Source of the DNA: Campylobacteraceae bacterium
GTDB lineage: Bacteria > Campylobacterota > Campylobacteria > Campylobacterales > Sulfurovaceae
Direction of reading: 5' to 3'
Assembly: GCA_027031505.1 (NCBI GenBank)
Contig: JALVQH010000171.1
Span: 1 to 5,117, forward strand
Length of the DNA: 5,117 nt
A model generated the notes under the pieces. That model did no database searches. It saw nothing but the letters and a program-made list of their open reading frames with translations, and was not told the DNA's origin. The position numbers and the translations under genes were made by a program. Below are positions 1 to 5,107 of the stretch, in pieces. Position 1 is the first letter of the stretch; every line of letters begins with the position of its first letter.

Positions 1-956
1 TCGCAGCCGAAAGAGGTAAAATGCGCCATGTTGCGGATGAGGGTGAGGTTGTGCTCGAGGGTTTTGCCAAAGCCGATCCCCACATCGAGGATGATCTTCT
101 CCCGCGGCAATCCCAGCGCTTCGCACCAGGCAATGCGCTCCTCGAAAAACGCGGCGATCTCCGCTGTGACATCGTCGTAGTTCGGGTCACGCTGCATCGT
201 CTGCGGCGTCCCCTGCATATGCATGATGCACAGCTGCACATCGTATTGCACTGCGAGTTTGACAATCGCTTCATCTCGAGCACCGGTAATATCGTTGATG
301 AGGCCAAAGCCGCTCCTGAGAGCATACTCTACCACTTCCGGCGTGTACGAATCGATCGAGAAAAGAACCTGCTCATGCCATTTTTCCGATGCAATCGCAT
401 CACAAATCGGCTGAACACGCTCCAATTCCGCCGATGGGCTGACAACGTCGGCTCCCGGGCGGGAAGAGACAGCGCCGATGTCAATGATCGCCGCCCCCTC
501 GTCGATCATCTGTTTGATCCGGGCGACGGCATCGGTTTGCTGGAAGCGGCTCCCGGCGAAAAAGCTGTCGTCGTTGGCGTTGATCACCCCCATGATGCGG
601 ACGGAGGGATGTGCTGCGGGGACGAGAGCTTCGAGTCTGCGAGCCACCTCCTTGAGGCCGAAGGGTTGCGTGCGCTCTTTCCGTGCAAGGAGCTTGAGCT
701 GCTTGGGGGTGGCGATGAGGAGGCAGTCGTATGCAGGGCGCTCACAAGTAATCACCCCGCCGGGGACGGCGAGATCGGCACCGATGCTGAGAGCGTCCTG
801 CTTGAGGATGTTCGCCGCAGGGGTTTTGAGCCCGCCGATGTGGATCAGGAGGGTTTCGGCTTTATCCGCCATGATGGCGACCCCGCCGCTCTCAACGCCG
901 TAGGCTTGCAGGAGTGCACGGGGATCGGCCGGGGTGCCGATGCGGTAGAGGGTCAT
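1..956 (-). CDS. folP: Dihydropteroate synthase, 3' end beyond the window
   Basis: Cytosolic folate-pathway enzyme that condenses 6-hydroxymethyl-7,8-dihydropterin pyrophosphate with p-aminobenzoate to give 7,8-dihydropteroate. I translated 318 codons by hand with no stop; the C-terminus, which should hold the late SxRK-type substrate loop, lies off the left edge. The catalytic TIM-barrel starts near residue 119 with IMGVINANDDSF (family IMGVLNVTPDSF; N126). It continues with IDIGAVSSRPGA (158-169, R166 loop; family GGESTRPGA), SIDSYTPEVV (200-209, D202), INDITG (220-225, N221), MHMQGTPQTMQ (245-255) and DVGIGFGKTLEHN (291-303). Residues 1-118 are an N-terminal extension absent from the roughly 280-residue E. 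coli enzyme; long FolP proteins (about 380 residues) are usual in Campylobacterota. The ATG at 956 has a good AAGGA at 967-963 with 6-base spacing. The VSSRP variant of the ESTRP loop is probably lineage-typical. Family assignment is secure; the role of the extension is unknown. Confidence 0.95.
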   Translation of the reverse strand, partial: MTLYRIGTPADPRALLQAYGVESGGVAIMADKAETLLIHIGGLKTPAANILKQDALSIGADLAVPGGVITCERPAYDCLLIATPKQLKLLARKERTQPFGLKEVARRLEALVPAAHPSVRIMGVINANDDSFFAGSRFQQTDAVARIKQMIDEGAAIIDIGAVSSRPGADVVSPSAELERVQPICDAIASEKWHEQVLFSIDSYTPEVVEYALRSGFGLINDITGARDEAIVKLAVQYDVQLCIMHMQGTPQTMQRDPNYDDVTAEIAAFFEERIAWCEALGLPREKIILDVGIGFGKTLEHNLTLIRNMAHFTSFGC

Positions 957-1090
957 GGTCGTTCCTTTTTTGTTACAATTGAATCCTCTGGATTTGGAGG
1001 CAGAACTTCAGTCCTGGATACGGGACTGAAGTCCCTGCTCCTGATTGGAATAATGCCCGCCGGGTCAACAATATAGGTTTCGGCCATCAT
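953..1090 (-). CDS. Possible 45-residue small ORF between holB and folP
   Basis: Open frame beginning with two adjacent ATG codons and ending in TGA. Its first ATG overlaps the holB stop (ATGA, 1090-1087) and its stop overlaps the folP start (ATGA, 956-953), the usual geometry of translationally coupled operon genes. A purine-rich GAGGGAG about 5 bases upstream of the first ATG could serve as a ribosome binding site. The peptide starts MMAETYIVDPAGIIPI and ends TKKERP. It has no signal peptide or membrane segment, and I recognise no family. Residues 17-32 are encoded by the inverted REP-like repeats, so much of the frame may be a chance product of an insertion. It may instead be translated only to carry ribosomes through the spacer to folP. 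Weakly supported as a functional protein. Confidence 0.25.
   Translation of the reverse strand: MMAETYIVDPAGIIPIRSRDFSPVSRTEVLPPNPEDSIVTKKERP
963..967 (-). promoter_or_regulatory. Ribosome binding site of folP
   Basis: AAGGA, read on the minus strand, lies 6 bases before the ATG at 956. It supports this ATG over the later in-frame ATG at residue 29, which lies inside the conserved-looking N-terminal extension. It sits between the inverted-repeat pair and folP, so folP can be initiated independently of holB. Confidence 0.7.
996..1041. repeat. Inverted pair of REP-like palindromes (REPIN-like)
   Basis: Two related units face each other. Unit A on the plus strand (996-1019) starts GGAG, then has an imperfect hairpin CAGAACT-TC-AGTCCTG. 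Unit B on the minus strand (1041-1018) starts GGAG, then has a perfect hairpin GGGACT-TC-AGTCCC. Both share CAG, then ACTTCAGTCC. Together they form a long cruciform: ACTTCAGTCC (1005-1014) pairs with GGACTGAAGT (1023-1032), and the arms continue as CAG with CTG and GGAG with CTCC. A short 5' GGAG/GTAG head followed by a palindrome is the known signature of REP elements mobilised by RAYT (TnpA_REP) transposases, and inverted REP doublets are called REPINs. Neither side has a T-run after the hairpin, so it is not a classical intrinsic terminator. Calling it RAYT-related is inference, because only one copy is visible here. Confidence 0.65.
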
Positions 1091-1713
1091 GAACGCTCCC
1101 TCTTCTTGCGGGCAAGGAGTTTGAGGAGAACACCGATAAAAACAAACGACGGAGGGGAACCTTTGTCGAGTGCTTGACGGCTCCGGTGAAACAGCTCCAG
1201 TGTCCGCTCGTCGAGATCGTACCGGCCGCTTCGGATAGCAGCGGTAACAAGAGACTCTATCAATGTTTTGGCTCCGGCACCGTCAATGCGTTTATGTTTC
1301 TGGACGAAATCGTACACTCTGCGCACATCGAGCCGCTCCATATCCAGTTCCAGCTTTTCAGCTTCTACTGTTTCATCAAGAATCGTAATCGGCAAACGGG
1401 AGCGAATCGTCCCCAGCAGCGTAGCTTTGGAAGGGAGCATGAGGATGAAGTCTGTTTTGGGCGGAGGCTCCTCGATCACTTTGAGGAGTTTGTTCTGCAC
1501 CACGGGACTGAATACATCGGCTGCCAGGACAACAATGGTTTTTTCGTAGCTGGCAAGATACGCTTTTTCAATCGCCAGCCTGGCATCCTCTACGAGGAAA
1601 TTTCCCTCTCGAATAAGAGGAACAAAACGCTCATTTTCCTGTGCCAGATCCTGCAACTGTGCCAGGGTCTCCTCAAAGTGGGAGGTAATGATCACCTGGC
1701 TGCCCAACCGCAT
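1087..1713 (-). CDS. holB: DNA polymerase III clamp-loader subunit delta', short form
   Basis: Delta' subunit of the clamp-loader complex, which opens the beta sliding clamp and loads it on primed DNA. The 208-residue protein is much shorter than E. coli HolB (334), but close to the roughly 217-residue H. pylori protein. The diagnostic core is at residues 60-107: a Walker-B-like strand IVVLAADVF, then LLKVIEEPPP (76-85; E. coli LLKTLEEPP), then TIRSRL (102-107), which aligns with the SRC motif whose arginine acts as the trans finger on the neighbouring ATPase subunit (probably R106). No P-loop is visible, as expected for a delta' that does not hydrolyse ATP. There is no cysteine anywhere, so the four-Cys zinc module of E. 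coli delta' is absent and the SRC cysteine is leucine. The C-terminus is basic (ARKKRERS). Its ATG shares one base with the hobA stop (TGATG), and GGTGGAG lies about 8 bases upstream. Confidence 0.88.
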   Translation of the reverse strand: MRLGSQVIITSHFEETLAQLQDLAQENERFVPLIREGNFLVEDARLAIEKAYLASYEKTIVVLAADVFSPVVQNKLLKVIEEPPPKTDFILMLPSKATLLGTIRSRLPITILDETVEAEKLELDMERLDVRRVYDFVQKHKRIDGAGAKTLIESLVTAAIRSGRYDLDERTLELFHRSRQALDKGSPPSFVFIGVLLKLLARKKRERS

Positions 1714-2258
1714 CAGCTCAACTCCACCTGTCCGTACAGCGTTGCTTCGATACTTTTATCGAACAGCCGATAGAGCTGAAGAAGCTTGATGTCCAGCAGC
1801 GGATCGGTATCGCGCAGAACAAAACTACCGGAAAGTTCTTCATTGATAAGCCAGAGAAAATTCTCTTCGTTTCGGTAAGCAATCTTCGTGTAAGGGTGAT
1901 TTCCCTCACCAATGTACCAAACAAGATGCCCTTGCGGATACGCAATCTCAAGCATGTCCTCAAGCAACGCAACCCGTTCGTTTGTATCGATCTCCTGAAG
2001 ATGAGGAAACAAGCTCCCCAGACTGTGAATGGGAAGAAACGGACGCTCTTTGTTCGGAGCATTGACAGCATTGAGAATGTAGCGCTCAAACCAACGGCGC
2101 TGAGGATCGGTCAACAATAAGACCGCTTGACCATCTACGATCCGCTCCAACACTCCTTTGGCAAGAGGAACCCAGTCGTATCGATGTTCTTCCATCCAAC
2201 TGAAATCAGAAGGTTCCTCCCGGATCACTCCAAGTGTCCACTCCAGCAGTGAGGGCAT
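1713..2258 (-). CDS. hobA: DnaA-binding replication initiation factor HobA
   Basis: HobA is a Campylobacterota-specific cytosolic protein with a SIS-like fold. In H. pylori it forms a tetramer that binds domain I of DnaA and promotes assembly of DnaA on oriC; it is a functional counterpart of E. coli DiaA. This 181-residue protein matches the H. pylori length (180) and, from memory, its landmark segments: RRWFERYILNAVN (54-66), ERPFLP (71-76), FLWLINEEL (134-142), the strongly conserved DPLLDIKLLQLYRLFD (152-167) and LYGQVEL at the C-terminus. It starts 2 bases after the lysC stop with no convincing ribosome binding site of its own, and its stop overlaps the holB start, so translation is probably coupled on both sides. 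Its position between lysC and holB is the conserved one. This gene is the best lineage marker in the window. Confidence 0.92.
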   Translation of the reverse strand: MPSLLEWTLGVIREEPSDFSWMEEHRYDWVPLAKGVLERIVDGQAVLLLTDPQRRWFERYILNAVNAPNKERPFLPIHSLGSLFPHLQEIDTNERVALLEDMLEIAYPQGHLVWYIGEGNHPYTKIAYRNEENFLWLINEELSGSFVLRDTDPLLDIKLLQLYRLFDKSIEATLYGQVELS

Positions 2259-2260
2259 TG

Positions 2261-2731
2261 TTACTGATCCAACCGATACGTTTCGTGCAATACTCGCACA
2301 GCCAATTCGCCAAATTTCTCATCGATCACCATCGAAACCTTGATTTCCGAGGTGGAGATCATCTCGATGTTGATGTTGTTTTCGGCCATGACGCTGAAAG
2401 CTGCAGCCGCCACACCGCTGTGGGATTTCATCCCCACTCCGACCACAGAGACCTTGGCGATCTTCTCGTCAAAATCAACGCTGCCGATCTCCTCGCCAAA
2501 ACCTTCGATCACTGCCCGGGCTTGCTCAAGTTCGCTCTGGGGAACTGTAAACCCGAGATTGGTTGTGCCGTCATTGCTGGCATTCTGGATGATCATGTCG
2601 ACATTGATCTGCTCCGCAGCCAGAGTATTGAATATCTCTGCGGCCACCCCCGGACGATCCACCACATCTCTCAGAGAGACCCGCGCCTGATTTTTATCCA
2701 GCGCAATTCCGCTGACAAGTACTGCTTCCAT
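2261..2731 (-). CDS. lysC: Probable aspartate kinase beta subunit from an internal start in lysC
   Basis: An in-frame ATG at lysC codon 246 (2731-2729) is preceded by a complete AGGAGG at 2745-2740 with 8-base spacing, the best ribosome binding site in the window. Initiation here would give a 156-residue protein made only of the linker and both ACT domains, beginning MEAVLVSGIAL. In Corynebacterium glutamicum and Bacillus subtilis, class II aspartokinases are known alpha2beta2 complexes whose beta subunit is the C-terminal regulatory part made from an internal start at about the same point (near residue 250). The family precedent, matching position and strong site make the call plausible. The caveat is that GAG-GAG-GTA also encodes Glu-Glu-Val, so the site could be incidental. 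Confidence 0.6.
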   Translation of the reverse strand: MEAVLVSGIALDKNQARVSLRDVVDRPGVAAEIFNTLAAEQINVDMIIQNASNDGTTNLGFTVPQSELEQARAVIEGFGEEIGSVDFDEKIAKVSVVGVGMKSHSGVAAAAFSVMAENNINIEMISTSEIKVSMVIDEKFGELAVRVLHETYRLDQ

Positions 2732-3466
2732 TCCTGCTACCTCCTCACTGATGATGGTTCCTTCCGCATCGCTGAAACTGCTGCGGGCAATGATAGTGAC
2801 CCCCATTTTTTTGGCCAGTTCCACCGAACGGCTCTGGAGCACTTTGGCGCCGAGGCTGGCCAGTTCAAGCATCTCGTCGTACGAGATGCGATCCAACTTT
2901 TTAGCATGGGGTTCGATACGGGGATCGGTAGTGTAGATCCCGTCAACATCGCTGTAGATCTCACACACATCTGCCCCAAGTGCTCCAGCGATGGCTACCG
3001 CACTCAGATCGCTGCCCCCCCGCCCAAGTGTCGTAACATTGCCCTGCTGATCGATCCCCTGAAATCCGGCAACGACAACAATCCGACCCTGATTTACGTG
3101 GTTGCGCATGGCTTCGGTATTGATCTCCTCAATCCGGGCAAACATATGGGTGTCGTCGGTGCGGATGCCGGCTTGCCGACCCGTCATCGCCACCGCCGGA
3201 TACCCCATCTCCTGCAATGCAATAGCCAGCAATGAGGCCGTCACACGCTCACCGGAACTGAGCAGGATGTCCATCTCCCGCCTGGAAGGAGCCGGAGAGA
3301 AGTGGTGAGCATAATCTATGAGCTTGTTGGTCTCACCGCTCATGGCGGAGACCACCACCACCAAATCGTTCCCTGCATCCTGTGCTGCAGCAATTTTGCG
3401 GGCAACGTGTCCAATCCGTTCAAGATCCCCTACACTGGTACCGCCATACTTCTGTACAATCAACAT
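2261..3466 (-). CDS. lysC: Aspartate kinase (aspartokinase)
   Basis: Catalyses ATP-dependent phosphorylation of L-aspartate to 4-phospho-L-aspartate, the first step toward lysine/diaminopimelate, threonine, methionine and isoleucine. The 401 residues contain the amino-acid-kinase domain (about 1-240) with KYGGTSVG (6-13), LSSGERVTASLL (69-80), GRGGSD (148-153) and YSDVDGIYTTDPR (171-183). Two ACT domains follow: about 260-330, with the ligand-site-like QNASNDGTTNLGFTV (294-308), and about 336-401, with VGVGMKSHSGVAAAAF (342-357) and STSEIKVSMVID (371-382). Length and architecture match the monofunctional, feedback-regulated class of Bacillus and Corynebacterium, not a fusion with homoserine dehydrogenase. 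Allosteric inhibition by lysine and/or threonine is expected from the family but cannot be read here. The ATG directly follows the rppH stop (TAAATG) and has AAGGA 9 bases upstream. An internal start probably gives a separate beta subunit. Confidence 0.97.
   Translation of the reverse strand: MLIVQKYGGTSVGDLERIGHVARKIAAAQDAGNDLVVVVSAMSGETNKLIDYAHHFSPAPSRREMDILLSSGERVTASLLAIALQEMGYPAVAMTGRQAGIRTDDTHMFARIEEINTEAMRNHVNQGRIVVVAGFQGIDQQGNVTTLGRGGSDLSAVAIAGALGADVCEIYSDVDGIYTTDPRIEPHAKKLDRISYDEMLELASLGAKVLQSRSVELAKKMGVTIIARSSFSDAEGTIISEEVAGMEAVLVSGIALDKNQARVSLRDVVDRPGVAAEIFNTLAAEQINVDMIIQNASNDGTTNLGFTVPQSELEQARAVIEGFGEEIGSVDFDEKIAKVSVVGVGMKSHSGVAAAAFSVMAENNINIEMISTSEIKVSMVIDEKFGELAVRVLHETYRLDQ
2740..2745 (-). 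promoter_or_regulatory. Internal Shine-Dalgarno site in lysC
   Basis: A perfect AGGAGG on the minus strand, followed by T, lies 8 bases before the in-frame ATG at 2731. It falls at the boundary between the kinase domain and the first ACT domain, where beta-subunit starts lie in known alpha2beta2 aspartokinases. Confidence 0.6.
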
Positions 3467-3940
3467 TTATAACAATCCTTCTTTTTGAAAATAGTCAATT
3501 ACCCGCCGATATGATGGACGCTTGAAATAAGCCACCCGCTTAAACAGCTCATCGATCGTCACCCGCCGGTACTCTTCAAATTCCGGAACTGCATACGTAT
3601 GCAGATTCAATGTCGCACCCGGATTGAGCTGGACAAGAAAATAACGTTGGCTCTGCCCTTTGAACGGATAAATTTTGGAGGATCTGGTCTCAGGAAAGTC
3701 GTATCGAATCCATTCCGGGTACTCTCCCAGAACTTTCACATCATCCGTGCCTATCTCTTCGCGCAACTCGCGAAATAATGCTTCTCGTGGCGTCTCATCG
3801 GTATCAATACCCCCCTGGGGAAATTGCCAGCCACGCCGCATTCCTGTACGACGAGCAATCACAAATTCCCGAGTCAGATCGTAGTCGGATGAAAGAATAA
3901 TCGCGGCAACATTGGGTCGGTAGGCCGTATATTCCTGCAT
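3467..3940 (-). CDS. rppH: RNA pyrophosphohydrolase (Nudix hydrolase RppH/NudH)
   Basis: Nudix enzyme expected to remove pyrophosphate from the 5'-triphosphate end of transcripts, starting 5'-end-dependent mRNA decay; related family members also cleave diadenosine polyphosphates. The 157-residue protein matches the family's usual 155-176. The Nudix box GX5EX7REUXEEXG runs from G43 to G64 (E49, R57-E58, E61-E62 metal ligands), preceded by the RppH-typical RRGWQFPQGGI (35-45). Also RppH-like are YRPNVAAIIL (7-16), WIRYDFP (77-83), the KGQSQRYFL stretch (94-102) and the C-terminal FKRPSYRRVIDYF (139-151). It is the first gene of the minus-strand cluster, with an AAGAGAT-type ribosome binding site and a leader in the divergent region. 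The stop codon TAA directly abuts the lysC ATG. Whether the physiological substrate is RNA or dinucleoside polyphosphates cannot be settled from sequence. Confidence 0.92.
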   Translation of the reverse strand: MQEYTAYRPNVAAIILSSDYDLTREFVIARRTGMRRGWQFPQGGIDTDETPREALFRELREEIGTDDVKVLGEYPEWIRYDFPETRSSKIYPFKGQSQRYFLVQLNPGATLNLHTYAVPEFEEYRRVTIDELFKRVAYFKRPSYRRVIDYFQKEGLL

Positions 3941-4051
3941 TGTGATCTCTTTTCGGTCGCCCGATCCGGACGTCCCTGTTACATAATTTCTGATAAGATT
4001 TTATCTAAAATAGAGTTATAACCCTTTGAAAAGTCCCAAAAAAGGTGCGTC
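3941..4051. promoter_or_regulatory. Divergent promoter region between rppH and hemW
   Basis: A 111-base intergenic region, AT-rich from about 3979 to 4022, must contain the start of rppH-lysC-hobA-holB-folP transcription and probably a hemW promoter. Candidate -10 elements: the perfect palindrome GTTATAAC (4015-4022) offers TATAAC on both strands, TAAAAT occurs on the plus strand at 4006-4011, and TAAAAT occurs on the minus strand at 4003-3998. No good TTGACA-like -35 is seen, which fits the Campylobacterota housekeeping sigma factor, where the -35 is poorly conserved. An inverted repeat GATAA-gatt-TTATC (3992-4005) lies among the -10 candidates and could be an operator. A perfect 8-base palindrome GGACGTCC (3968-3975) falls in the likely rppH leader. 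Exact promoter choice is uncertain. Confidence 0.5.
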
Positions 4052-5107
4052 GTGTTGGTCTACATCCATATTCCCTACTGTGACTCCAGGTGCCACTACT
4101 GCGCCTTCAACTCCTGCGTCGGGCGTTTCGATACCCGCCCGCAGTACCTGGCTGTCCTGCATCGCCAGCTCACCTATGATCTGGAACACACCGGCGCCAC
4201 ACTGAACAGCGTCGAGACCCTCTTCATCGGTGGCGGTACCCCCTCGACCGTCCCGCCGGAGCTCTATGCGCCAATCTTCGAGACGCTTGCTCCCTGGCTC
4301 ACCCCCGACGCCGAGATCACCGTCGAAGCCAACCCCAACTCCGCCACCCGCGACTGGCTGAGCGGCATGCAGTCCCTCGGGGTGACCCGCGTCAGCTTCG
4401 GCGTGCAGAGTTTCGACGCCGACAAACTACGCCGTCTCGGCCGCGCCCACACTCCCCGGCATGCCATCGAAGCGATTGAAACGGCTCATGACATCGGGGT
4501 TGAGCACCTCTCACTCGACCTCATCTACAATGTCAGCGGCGACACTCGGGAGCTGCTGGAACGCGACATTGAGCAAGCGTTCGCACTGCCGATCGATCAC
4601 CTCTCGGCGTATGAACTGACGATCGAATCGGGTACCCCCTTTGCTGCCACACCCGACATTCGCCAAAACGACGATGCGCTGGCCTTTTTCGTCGCTGAAT
4701 CGATCACGGCACGGGGCTTTGCACACTACGAGATCTCCAATTTCGGACGCTATCAGAGCCGCCACAATCTCGGCTACTGGGAATTGCGCCCGTATCTGGG
4801 TATCGGAGCCGGAGCCGTCGGATTCGACGGAACTGTCCGCACTTATCCCCCCGCCGACATCGACACCTACCTCACCGATCCGCTCCGGCAGCGCACTGAG
4901 CCCCTCACCCCCGACGACCTGCGGACTGAACGGATATTCCTGGGTCTTCGCTCCCGTATCGGTGTCGATGCTGCCATACTGACCCCCAAGCAGAAGCACC
5001 GCGCCGTGATGCTGACCGAGGAGGGGAAACTGCAGGAAGAGAAGGGGCACTACTTCAATCCAAATTTTTTCCTCGCCGATGAGATTGCGCTGTTTTTGAT
5101 GGGGTAG
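4052..5107 (+). CDS. hemW: Radical SAM heme chaperone HemW (HemN-like)
   Basis: Cytosolic radical SAM protein of the HemN/HemW family, 351 residues. The cluster motif is C10-x3-C14-x2-C17 followed by AF, so the fourth cysteine of true HemN (CX3CX2CXC) is missing. This favours HemW, a heme-binding chaperone that delivers heme to acceptor proteins such as respiratory enzymes, over oxygen-independent coproporphyrinogen III oxidase, as which such genes are often annotated. Other motifs: FIGGGTPS (58-65, SAM-binding GGGTP), VEANP (91-95), VSFGVQSF (114-121), HYEISNFGR (225-233), SRHNLGYW (236-243) and YLGIGAGAVG (248-257). The C-terminal part (about 288-351) resembles the HemW C-terminal domain with LTEEGKL. 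The start is GTG at 4052: an in-frame TAA at 4019 has no ATG after it, and AAAAGG ends 6 bases upstream. Divergent from rppH. It is richer in G+C (about 67% in one 60-base sample) than rppH. Confidence 0.92.
   Translation: MLVYIHIPYCDSRCHYCAFNSCVGRFDTRPQYLAVLHRQLTYDLEHTGATLNSVETLFIGGGTPSTVPPELYAPIFETLAPWLTPDAEITVEANPNSATRDWLSGMQSLGVTRVSFGVQSFDADKLRRLGRAHTPRHAIEAIETAHDIGVEHLSLDLIYNVSGDTRELLERDIEQAFALPIDHLSAYELTIESGTPFAATPDIRQNDDALAFFVAESITARGFAHYEISNFGRYQSRHNLGYWELRPYLGIGAGAVGFDGTVRTYPPADIDTYLTDPLRQRTEPLTPDDLRTERIFLGLRSRIGVDAAILTPKQKHRAVMLTEEGKLQEEKGHYFNPNFFLADEIALFLMG

Noticed and set aside
982..994. Small hairpin AATCC-tct-GGATT next to the REP-like pair
   Set aside because: Only 5 base pairs with a 3-base loop; too short to separate from chance, though it may be part of the inserted element.
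996..1041. Intrinsic transcription terminator between holB and folP
   Set aside because: The hairpin is long, but on neither strand is it directly followed by a T-run, and folP has no obvious promoter of its own downstream of it.
21..1076. 351-codon open frame on the plus strand opposite folP
   Set aside because: It lies wholly antisense to the motif-complete dihydropteroate synthase gene, shows no recognisable domain, and is explained by G+C-rich codon use in folP leaving the opposite frame open.
1087..1713. holB as a truncated or decayed gene because of its short length
   Set aside because: Short delta' proteins of about 210-220 residues appear normal for Campylobacterota, and the frame is intact with conserved core motifs and tight junctions.
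2234..3235. 333-codon open frame on the plus strand opposite lysC
   Set aside because: Antisense shadow of aspartate kinase, rich in His, Asp and Cys in an arbitrary pattern, with no ribosome binding site and no family resemblance.
4023..4045. Possible sequestration of the hemW ribosome binding site, CCTTT pairing with AAAGG
   Set aside because: Only 5 base pairs, mostly A-T, with a 13-base loop; unlikely to be stable, and no riboswitch-like architecture surrounds it.
4061..4110. hemW as oxygen-independent coproporphyrinogen III oxidase (HemN)
   Set aside because: The cluster motif is CX3CX2C followed by Ala-Phe rather than CX3CX2CXC, and the length (351) is that of HemW, well short of HemN's roughly 457 residues.
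4511..5050. 179-codon open frame on the minus strand opposite hemW
   Set aside because: Antisense to conserved HemW motifs; no domain and no plausible upstream signals.
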